13,924 bases of DNA from Hydrogenothermaceae bacterium. Lineage in GTDB: Bacteria > Aquificota > Aquificae > Hydrogenothermales > Hydrogenothermaceae. A model generated the notes under the pieces. That model saw only the letters and a list, made by a program, of their open reading frames with translations. It had not been told where the DNA came from and did not search any database. Positions 8,102-13,924 of the stretch are shown here, in pieces. The stretch is from positions 1-13,924 of the forward strand of contig JALSSE010000173.1 in assembly GCA_026984415.1 (NCBI GenBank), given 5' to 3'. The position numbers were made by a program, and so were the translations under genes. The first letter of the stretch is position 1, and the number at the start of each line of letters is the position of its first letter.

Positions 8102-8803
8102 TTATGATGCTGTAATAAGTTTAGATAGTTCTTCAAATGTAAATTTTTCAGGCATAATGTCTACCTTTAACCCTTCTTTTTCCACAGCTTTTTTAGTTGT
8201 TTCGCCAATTACAGCAATTTTTACATTTTTAAAAATTTCTTTATCAAAGATTTTCAAAAAATTGTAGAATGTGGAAGGACTTGTAAATACTACAGTTTCA
8301 ATCTGTTTACTATTTAACATTTTTCTAACTTCTTCTTTGTTTTCAGGTGTATTCCCAATTGTTTCATAAACCGGCACAGTTTTTATATTTATTTTTTTAT
8401 CTTCAAAATGTTTTAAAATGATATTCCTTCCTACCTTTGCCTGTGGGATTAAAATAGATTTTCCTTTAAATCTATCCCAGTTATCTTCAATTAGTTTTAC
8501 AATTCCTTCTGCTTTAAACTCTTTAGGAATCATCATTTCTTTAAAACCAAGTTCTTTTAATCTTTGTGCAGTTTTCTCTCCAACTGCTATTAATGTTTTA
8601 TTTTTAAGAAGGTCAGGTTTTACTTTTTCAAAGAAGAATTTTACTGTATTTACACTTGTAAATATAAAAAAATCGTAATTCTTTATATCTATTTCAAATG
8701 GAATCGGAACTATTTTTATTGTTGGGAAAGGTATTATTTCCTTATTTTTTATATATTTATCAAATTCTTTATACCTATTTGTCGTAATAAGTACCTTTTT
8801 CAA
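8102..8803 (-). CDS. hemD: Uroporphyrinogen-III synthase
   Basis: HemD closes and rearranges hydroxymethylbilane to uroporphyrinogen III, the branch point for haem, sirohaem and cobalamin. The 233 residues fit this poorly conserved family. The bilobed pattern is visible: FTSVNTVKFF (48-57) with AVGEKTAQRL (73-82) in one half, and VVFTSPSTFYNF (171-182) with IAVIGETTKKAV (196-207) in the other. The start is TTG at 8803, two bases after the channel stop; its ribosome-binding site (AGGTG) is formed by the last channel codons, so translation is probably coupled. No other haem gene is in the window, and its place at the end of an ion-transport operon is unexplained. Confidence 0.9.
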   Translation of the reverse strand: MKKVLITTNRYKEFDKYIKNKEIIPFPTIKIVPIPFEIDIKNYDFFIFTSVNTVKFFFEKVKPDLLKNKTLIAVGEKTAQRLKELGFKEMMIPKEFKAEGIVKLIEDNWDRFKGKSILIPQAKVGRNIILKHFEDKKINIKTVPVYETIGNTPENKEEVRKMLNSKQIETVVFTSPSTFYNFLKIFDKEIFKNVKIAVIGETTKKAVEKEGLKVDIMPEKFTFEELSKLITAS

Positions 8804-8805
8804 TT

Positions 8806-10368
8806 TTAAGCACCTGCAGGTAGTAAGAAAACAAAATCATCTTTTTCTAAAATAAAAGTGTCTCTTGGGTTCATTATAACTTTCTTTCTCCTTTCTATTG
8901 CAATAGGTAGATAATTTTTCCCCCTTGAAAATCTAAGTAATTCACCAAAGTTCGTAAACTTTCCTAACCTTGAAACTTTTATTTTTTTAATTCCCTGTTC
9001 CTCACTAATAAATGTGTTTACGAGATTTGTTAATCCCGGGTTCAGTAAACTGTTGAACATTAACCTACCCATCAACTGTCCGTGTATCAACACCTCTCTT
9101 ATTCTTAACCTTTCTTTAAAAATACTGGCATCTTCGTCTAAAAGAACCTCAACATAAAGATTTGCTTCTGGATTTAATGTTCTAATCAGCATAGCAGCCA
9201 ATGCAGTTCTTGCATCTATATTTCTTTCTGTAAGTCCTTCTTCCCTTTCTCCTACAATAAGGACATCTGATGCTTTTTCAATCCCAACATCAAGTAAAAT
9301 ACTTTCATGGATAAATTCACCTTTTTTGTAAAGGATAAAGTCTGATAATTCTATATCTAACTGTTCCTTTTCAAAGGAAGTTATAAGAACTACTCCTTTT
9401 TCTTTATCAATTTCGTGAGCCATGATTTGCTCTAAAACTTCTTCTGAAGTTTCGTTCCATCCACAAATTACTATATGATTTTCTAAGTCTGGCATTTTTA
9501 ACCCACCTTGTTTTAATGTCATAAGTCTGCTGACAAGAGCAGCTGAAAATGTACCTGTTAATGATGCAACTAAAATAATACCACCACCAATCATAATAGA
9601 TGTAGCAATCCGTGCCTCATCAGAAACAGGTGCAATATCTCCAAAACCTACGGTTGATATTGTAACAATTCCCCAGTATATTGCATGCCACATTGATTTG
9701 AACTGTTCTGTATTTCCTGCGTTGTATTCAAAAATATAAACTATCAGGGAGAAAATGATTATCCACGCAAAAATTGAAGTAAATATAAAGGCAAATAGAA
9801 AACTCTGTTCTTTCAATGCTACAAATAAGCTTCTAATTGCCCCACCATATCTAATAATCTTTAGAAGTCTTAATACCCTTAAAATTCTAAATGCTCTGAG
9901 AGGTCTGATAATTGGTAAAATAGCCAGTAAGTCAATAATTGCATAAGGGGTAATCATCCATTTAAGTTTAGCCTTTAAAGCAAACATAAAAGCCTTATAA
10001 TGAAGTTTTATAGGATTTGTTTCTTCGGAAGTATCTAAAAGTTTTCTATAATCATCTATAAAATTTGATATTACCCACCATCTTAGTACATATTCAACAA
10101 CAAAAAACCATAGTGCGATATATTCGTAGTCGTCTATAAAATTGTTAAGGTCTGGTGGAAGTTTTGGTTTTAATCCCGGAACATACTCAATTACAACACC
10201 TATTGAAGATGTTATAACAACAAAAAGTGCGAAAATATCGTAAATCTGTTTATACGGGCTGTTTTCATTTTCAAGGACATTGTATATCCTTATTTTTACA
10301 CTTCTGTATATAGTTTTTAGTTTGTTTAATTTAGAATCTGCAAAAGGGTCCCATCTTTGTTTTAACAT
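8806..10368 (-). CDS. Six-helix voltage-sensor potassium channel with C-terminal RCK domain
   Basis: This 520-residue inner-membrane protein has, in order: S1 (about 41-61), S2 (81-100), S3 (138-153), an S4 helix with Arg or Lys at every third position (155, 158, 161, 164, 167, 170, 173), S5 (188-213), pore loop with selectivity filter TVGFGD (239-244), S6 (255-278), then an RCK domain opening with HIVICGWNE (298-306), as in the MthK group, and an RCK_C-like end (about 465-517). The filter is GFG rather than the commoner GYG; both conduct K+ in known families. An S4-bearing pore with RCK suggests gating by voltage and a cytosolic ligand. The ATG at 10368 directly follows the TAG of the CBS gene, with a weak ribosome-binding site. 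K+ selectivity and gating are inferred from motifs. Confidence 0.93.
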   Translation of the reverse strand: MLKQRWDPFADSKLNKLKTIYRSVKIRIYNVLENENSPYKQIYDIFALFVVITSSIGVVIEYVPGLKPKLPPDLNNFIDDYEYIALWFFVVEYVLRWWVISNFIDDYRKLLDTSEETNPIKLHYKAFMFALKAKLKWMITPYAIIDLLAILPIIRPLRAFRILRVLRLLKIIRYGGAIRSLFVALKEQSFLFAFIFTSIFAWIIIFSLIVYIFEYNAGNTEQFKSMWHAIYWGIVTISTVGFGDIAPVSDEARIATSIMIGGGIILVASLTGTFSAALVSRLMTLKQGGLKMPDLENHIVICGWNETSEEVLEQIMAHEIDKEKGVVLITSFEKEQLDIELSDFILYKKGEFIHESILLDVGIEKASDVLIVGEREEGLTERNIDARTALAAMLIRTLNPEANLYVEVLLDEDASIFKERLRIREVLIHGQLMGRLMFNSLLNPGLTNLVNTFISEEQGIKKIKVSRLGKFTNFGELLRFSRGKNYLPIAIERRKKVIMNPRDTFILEKDDFVFLLPAGA

Positions 10369-10758
10369 CTAATCTTTAATACTTCCTATTAGTTCTTTTA
10401 TAATATCATGCATAGATATTATACCTTCAAGTTCATTATTATCGGTAACTAATAACCTTTTAATTCCCATTTTAATCATCAATTTTGCTGCGTGCTTTAC
10501 TTCCAATTCTTTTGAAATACTTAAAGCAGGTTTTTTATAAATATCGTACACATTAAGTAAATCTATATCTCCTTCTTCGGCAAAAATAGCCTTAATAATA
10601 TCTGTGTAAGTAATCATTCCATAGGCATCGTGGGGATTTTTTTTGTTTACAACTATAGATTTTACGTTTTTTGATTCCATTAATTTTAAAGCTTCTTTAA
10701 GTGAAGCGGTTGGCTCAATAATGACAACTTCCCTATTCATTAAATCCTTTACAAGCAT
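10369..10758 (-). CDS. Stand-alone CBS-pair (Bateman) protein
   Basis: The 129 residues are almost entirely two CBS domains (about 5-60 and 72-126), the module that binds adenine nucleotides or S-adenosylmethionine in many proteins. Each repeat ends with the expected nucleotide-contact pattern: GMITYTD (47-53) and GIISMHD (112-118). There is no catalytic or membrane domain, so it is probably a regulatory subunit acting on a partner. It starts at ATG 10758 with GGAGGAG close upstream, 14 bp after the PII-like gene, and its TAG abuts the channel ATG. This tight packing makes the channel or the DUF1538 transporter its likely target. The ligand cannot be predicted from the sequence. Confidence 0.92.
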   Translation of the reverse strand: MLVKDLMNREVVIIEPTASLKEALKLMESKNVKSIVVNKKNPHDAYGMITYTDIIKAIFAEEGDIDLLNVYDIYKKPALSISKELEVKHAAKLMIKMGIKRLLVTDNNELEGIISMHDIIKELIGSIKD

Positions 10759-10772
10759 TGTTTCTCCTCCAT

Positions 10773-11120
10773 TTAAATTTCTTTTTCTAATTCTTTTTGG
10801 AAAAGCTCAACTTCTTTAATATCTATTCCTGCAAGATGCTCAATAGGAATTGTAAATGCGAACCCTCTTTCTTCCCTGTCCAGCTCTAATTCTTTTTTCA
10901 AAGCTTTTAATACTTTAACTGAAAGTTTTCTTTCTAAAACAAAAATTAGAACAGACTCTCTACCTTCTAAACTTAAACCAAAAAATGTCTTTTTCTCTTC
11001 TAATCCCAATCCTCTTCCATTTAAAATTGTTACACCACCAGCACCAGCATTTTTTGCAACATCAATTGCCCTATCTTCACAATCTTCTGAAACTATTGCA
11101 ACAAGTACTGAAAATCTCAT
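10773..11120 (-). CDS. Divergent PII-like signalling protein
   Basis: The 115 residues fit the PII/GlnB ferredoxin-like fold: strand 2-10, helix with [16 protein letters not shown] (18-33), GRG (35-37) before a T-loop, [17 protein letters not shown] (47-63), helix 66-79, then strand [12 protein letters not shown] (88-99). PII proteins are trimers that sense nucleotides and metabolites and plug or modulate membrane transporters through the T-loop. Here the T-loop (about 36-56) lacks the uridylylated-Tyr context, and the canonical B-loop TGxxGDGK is absent, replaced by LDREERG (80-86). This is therefore not a classical GlnB/GlnK. The ATG overlaps the DUF1538 stop as ATGA, and AAGGAGGG lies in the last transporter codons. 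The DUF1538 protein is its probable partner. Confidence 0.85.
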   Translation of the reverse strand: MRFSVLVAIVSEDCEDRAIDVAKNAGAGGVTILNGRGLGLEEKKTFFGLSLEGRESVLIFVLERKLSVKVLKALKKELELDREERGFAFTIPIEHLAGIDIKEVELFQKELEKEI

Positions 11121-12640
11121 AGTCTTCCCTCCTTATTTTTAAATTTAGAAACAAGTTCAGAAAGTATCCCGTACCCCATAACTGTAACCATTGGAAAAAG
11201 AGAAGCAAACGCTATAAGTCCAAATCCGTCTATTAATGGGTTTCTTCCGGGGATATTTGTTGCAAGTCCTAATCCAAGGGCAGCAACAAGAGGAACTGTT
11301 ACAGTAGAAGTTGTTACCCCTCCAGAATCGTAAGCAATTGGAATAATATAACGAGGTGCAAAATAAGTCATTATAATCACAACTATATAACCTACAATAA
11401 TGTAATAATGAATTGAATCACCTGCAACGATTCTATAACACCCTAAAGCAATCCCAATAGCAACACCTATTGCAACAAAAACCCTCAGTAAAAAGTCATT
11501 TATTTTTCCAGATGAAACCTCTTTTGCCTTTAATGCAACTGCTATAAGTGCAGGCTCTGCCATTGTGGTAGAAAATCCAATAAGAAATCCAAATATATAA
11601 ATTAACCAGACATTATTCATTTCGGTTAATTGTAGTGCCATTGTTTCACCAATAGGAAAAAGTCCTTCTTCAAGACCAACTAAAAAAGCATATAATCCTA
11701 ATATGACAAGTAAAATTCCAAATGCTATTTTATGTAAATGGGGTATTTTTTGTTTTATTATCAAAAACTGGAATAAAAATATTACAGTGAATATTGGAAT
11801 AACATCTTTTACAACTGCAACTAAATCCAATATCATTTCTAAAAGCCAATGATGTTCTGGCTCAATCTCAGAATAAGTGACCTCAGCCTGTGGTAAATTT
11901 GAAGCCTGTTCAACTAAAGAACTATCTCCTGAAGCTAAAGAATAAACTAAAATCCCATATGCCTGAACAAATATCATCGGAGTTAAAGATGCAAAAGCAA
12001 TAAGACCAAAACCATCAATAACAGGATTTCGCCCTTTAATACTTGAAGCAAGTCCAACTCCAAGGGCTGTAACAAGAGGAACAGTAACGGTAGAAGTCGT
12101 TACCCCTCCAGAATCATAAGCAAGACCAACAATTTCTGGTGGTGCAAAGAAAGTAACTGTTACAACGATAATATATCCTACAATTATATACCAGTGGATA
12201 GGATGACCAAGAATAATCCTTAAAACACCAAGTGCTATTGCAAAACCAACAGACAAAGCCACAGTAATCCTTAACCAGAATGCATCTATTTTTCCCGAAC
12301 TAATAGCAGCAGCTTTATCTGCAATTGCAATTAATGCAGGTTCAGCAACAGTTGTAGAAAATCCTATGAGAAAAGCAAATAATAAAAGCCAGAAAAGAGA
12401 ACCTTTTCTTGCAAACTCATACGCTAAATTTTCACCTAACGGGAAAATTCCTACTTCTAATCCTTGAATAAAAATGGCCAATCCAAATGCAACAATTGAA
12501 AGCCCAATAATTATTGAAAATAAATTTTCAGGAATTTGCTGTATTATGGCTATTTGAAAAAATGCAATTACTACTATAATTGGTAAGAGGTCTCTTATAG
12601 AACCTTTTAATAAATTTAAAAATAGTTTTAACTGTCCCAT
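11117..12640 (-). CDS. Membrane transporter made of two fused DUF1538 domains (UmpAB-like)
   Basis: This inner-membrane protein has about 507 residues in two homologous halves (about 14-235 and 275-497, offset 262), each with several membrane helices. Both halves carry GFSTTx[24 protein letters not shown] and [15 protein letters not shown]. An acidic soluble linker (239-268) joins them. From memory, separate DUF1538 proteins UmpA and UmpB of Halomonas act together as a Na+(Li+,K+)/H+ antiporter; here both halves are one chain, so cation/proton exchange is the best guess. I chose ATG 12640; TTG 12643 directly before it is possible, but GAGGGG then has no spacing. Residue numbers count from the TTG. 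Overlap with the PII-like gene (ATGA) suggests that the two work together. Confidence 0.88.
   Translation of the reverse strand: MGQLKLFLNLLKGSIRDLLPIIVVIAFFQIAIIQQIPENLFSIIIGLSIVAFGLAIFIQGLEVGIFPLGENLAYEFARKGSLFWLLLFAFLIGFSTTVAEPALIAIADKAAAISSGKIDAFWLRITVALSVGFAIALGVLRIILGHPIHWYIIVGYIIVVTVTFFAPPEIVGLAYDSGGVTTSTVTVPLVTALGVGLASSIKGRNPVIDGFGLIAFASLTPMIFVQAYGILVYSLASGDSSLVEQASNLPQAEVTYSEIEPEHHWLLEMILDLVAVVKDVIPIFTVIFLFQFLIIKQKIPHLHKIAFGILLVILGLYAFLVGLEEGLFPIGETMALQLTEMNNVWLIYIFGFLIGFSTTMAEPALIAVALKAKEVSSGKINDFLLRVFVAIGVAIGIALGCYRIVAGDSIHYYIIVGYIVVIIMTYFAPRYIIPIAYDSGGVTTSTVTVPLVAALGLGLATNIPGRNPLIDGFGLIAFASLFPMVTVMGYGILSELVSKFKNKEGRL
11262..11337 (-). repeat. Copy B of the internal DUF1538 coding repeat
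   Basis: This 76-base stretch in the second half of the DUF1538 gene matches 12048-12123 in the first half at 67 of 76 positions, by my hand alignment without gaps. It encodes the [16 protein letters not shown] core. Most differences are silent third-position changes. It comes from the internal gene duplication and is not a mobile repeat. Confidence 0.85.
12048..12123 (-). repeat. Copy A of the internal DUF1538 coding repeat
   Basis: This is the partner of 11262-11337, in the first half of the same gene. Within the 53-base core (12071-12123 against 11285-11337) only five bases differ, all without changing the protein. The rest of the two halves has diverged much more at DNA level, so this core is either under strong constraint or kept similar by gene conversion. 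Confidence 0.85.
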
Positions 12641-12656
12641 CAACCCCTCATATTTG

Positions 12657-12684
12657 ATTATATAATAATGATATCAAATTTCAA
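12657..12684 (-). promoter_or_regulatory. Strong promoter for the DUF1538-PII-CBS-channel-hemD operon
   Basis: On the minus strand, TTGAAA (12679-12684, five of six) is followed by 16 bases and a perfect TATAAT (12657-12662). It fills the 51-bp gap between epmA and the DUF1538 gene. Transcription would start near 12650, leaving only about 10 bases before the ATG at 12640, with GAGGGG (12644-12649) inside that very short leader. No other good promoter is seen before hemD ends at 8102, so the five genes are probably one transcript. Confidence 0.68.
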
Positions 12685-12691
12685 TTAGAAT

Positions 12692-13639
12692 TTAAAAAGA
12701 ATGAATATCTGTTTTATTAAAAAGAACCATTAACCATCTATCAATTCCCAAAGATGCACCACTTGAATCAGGTAAATTAGAAATAGATTTTATAAATTTT
12801 TTATCAATATAAAACTCTTTTCCTTTTTCTCTTTTCTTTTTTTCAATATCGTCTAAAAGCCTTTTTTCTAATTCTACTGGGTCATTTAATTCCCAATAAC
12901 CGTTAACAAGTTCTATTCCATTTATATAAGCCTCAAATCTTTTACCTTTCCCATCAATTACTTTTGCCATTGCAGATAGTTCTGGTGGAAAATCGTATAT
13001 GAAAGTCAGTTTTTCTTTCCCTAAATTTGGTTCAATGTAAAATGCATAAATTCTAAAAAATAATTCTTCCCAGTTTTCAGAATATTCAAAGTATTTTTCA
13101 TTTTTTTTGAGAAAATCGTTCATTTTTTGTATGTTATCTGGATAAATTCCTGTAAATTTATAGAAAGCTTCACCTACTGTTATTTTTTTTGATTTTCTTA
13201 AATCAAAAACCTTTCCTTGGAAATTAATAACAGGTTTTTTATTTAAAGAAATTGCTGTTTCAATAAATATGTTCTGGGTATCATCTATTAAATCATCTAA
13301 ATTAAAGTTTACCCGATACCACTCTAACATTAAAAATTCTATTTTGTGCTTTGGAGAACCTTCGTAATTTCTAAATACTTTTACAATCTGGAAGATATCT
13401 GTTTTTATCTCGGAAAGGATTTTTTTCATTTCTAATTCTGGGGAAGTGTGGAGGTATTTTTTTAATTTTTCATTTTTTTCGTTAAATACTTCTAATTCAA
13501 CAGGATAGATATTACTGTCTAAATTTGGAAAATCATTCATTATATCTGTAAAAACTTCTATAGCCCCTGTCCTGTAAAAATATTCTCTTATTGTTTTTAT
13601 TATTTTTGATTTGTTTACTAAAATTTTAGCTCTACTCAA
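12692..13639 (-). CDS. epmA: Elongation factor P beta-lysine ligase EpmA (PoxA/GenX)
   Basis: EpmA is a class II lysyl-tRNA synthetase paralogue that attaches (R)-beta-lysine to a lysine of elongation factor P, helping ribosomes through polyproline. The 315 residues form only the catalytic domain; the tRNA anticodon-binding domain is absent, as in EpmA. Seen: LHTSPELEMKKIL (63-75), motif 2 with FRN (89-91) and FLMLEWYR (102-109), EPNLGKEKLTFIYDFP (203-218), GIELVNGYWEL (241-251) and motif 3 SGASLGIDRW (293-302). The start is TTG at 13639 with CGGAGAC a few bases upstream. Ser296 occupies the place of the Ala in the E. coli SGVALG motif. No efp or epmB is in the window. No clear promoter was found in the 190 bp before it. 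Confidence 0.92.
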   Translation of the reverse strand: MSRAKILVNKSKIIKTIREYFYRTGAIEVFTDIMNDFPNLDSNIYPVELEVFNEKNEKLKKYLHTSPELEMKKILSEIKTDIFQIVKVFRNYEGSPKHKIEFLMLEWYRVNFNLDDLIDDTQNIFIETAISLNKKPVINFQGKVFDLRKSKKITVGEAFYKFTGIYPDNIQKMNDFLKKNEKYFEYSENWEELFFRIYAFYIEPNLGKEKLTFIYDFPPELSAMAKVIDGKGKRFEAYINGIELVNGYWELNDPVELEKRLLDDIEKKKREKGKEFYIDKKFIKSISNLPDSSGASLGIDRWLMVLFNKTDIHSF

Positions 13640-13829
13640 AAAAGTCTCCGAAAATATCTTTTGAGTAAATATTTTACTATTAGTGTAAGTTATAATCTTT
13701 AGGGTTTATTTCTTTATGCTTCACTGCACTACCTTCCTACAAAAAACACAGATATTAAGATTATTACTTTTGATATTTTTTTTACAAAATCTTTTGGATT
13801 TAAAGTTATAGAAGGAATTTTGGAAATTT

Positions 13830-13906
13830 TGGTTGCGGGGGGAGGATTTGAACCTCCGACCTCCGGGTTATGAGCCCGGCGAGCTACCAAGCTGCTCCAC
13901 CCCGCG
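13830..13906 (-). tRNA. Initiator tRNA-fMet (anticodon CAT)
   Basis: The 77-nt cloverleaf is complete. Acceptor CGCGGGG pairs with CCCCGCA and leaves the C1-A72 mismatch that marks initiator tRNAs. The D stem is GAGC/GCTC. The anticodon stem CCGGG/CCCGG has the three consecutive G-C pairs typical of initiators and a CTCATAA loop (anticodon at 13870-13872). The T stem is GGAGG/CCTCC with loop TTCAAAT. The 3' CCA is encoded. The GC-rich stems contrast with the AT-rich surroundings, as expected in a thermophile. Its promoter would lie beyond the right edge. Confidence 0.97.
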
Positions 13907-13924
13907 TCAAAGATTGGGTCTTAA

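Noticed and set aside
13664..13678. Inverted repeat AGTAAA-TAT-TTTACT upstream of epmA
   Set aside because: The arms are six bases and A/T-rich, with a three-base loop; this is expected by chance, and no promoter is clear beside it.
13640..13829. Small plus-strand frame from ATG 13717 and other content of the gap between epmA and the tRNA
   Set aside because: The frame is about 31 codons with no ribosome-binding site and a chance-like hydrophobic product; I see no promoter or RNA structure in this gap that I can support.

Overview
The window looks like chromosomal DNA of an AT-rich, thermophilic Gram-negative bacterium. Best guess: Aquificota, family Hydrogenothermaceae (Sulfurihydrogenibium-like). 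The grounds are very low GC protein genes next to a GC-rich tRNA, Lys/Glu/Ile-rich proteins, tightly packed operons, and proteins with export signals. This assignment is inference from composition and gene content, not from a search.

Layout. Positions 1-1572 (minus strand) hold the 5' two-thirds or so of a type III-A CRISPR cas10/csm1 gene that runs off the left edge, with a near-consensus promoter of its own, and upstream of it a small unrecognised gene. Positions 1757-3991 (plus strand) are a lipid-synthesis operon, rpmF-plsX-fabH. Everything from 3988 to the right edge is on the minus strand. From right to left it reads: initiator tRNA-fMet; epmA (EF-P beta-lysyl ligase); a five-gene operon DUF1538 transporter - PII-like protein - CBS-pair protein - voltage-sensor/RCK potassium channel - hemD; an exported pair made of a beta-carbonic anhydrase and a DUF4139 coiled-coil protein; and miaB followed by a bifunctional-nuclease (DUF151) gene. 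fabH and the DUF151 gene converge and share one TTAA as both stop codons.

The most interesting part is 8806-12640. A transporter with two fused DUF1538 halves, a divergent PII protein, a stand-alone CBS pair and a K+ channel carrying both a voltage sensor and an RCK domain are packed with ATGA overlap, 14-bp gap and direct TAG/ATG abutment, behind a TTGAAA-16-TATAAT promoter. From memory, the paired DUF1538 proteins UmpA/UmpB of Halomonas were reported as a Na+(Li+,K+)/H+ antiporter. If so, this operon combines a cation/proton exchanger, a K+ channel and two ligand-sensing proteins, and may form one regulated cation-homeostasis module. The combined function is inference.

Four of the fifteen protein genes start with TTG (plsX, the DUF4139 gene, hemD, epmA). 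Each has a ribosome-binding site in place. No CRISPR array, insertion sequence, riboswitch or convincing intrinsic terminator was seen.
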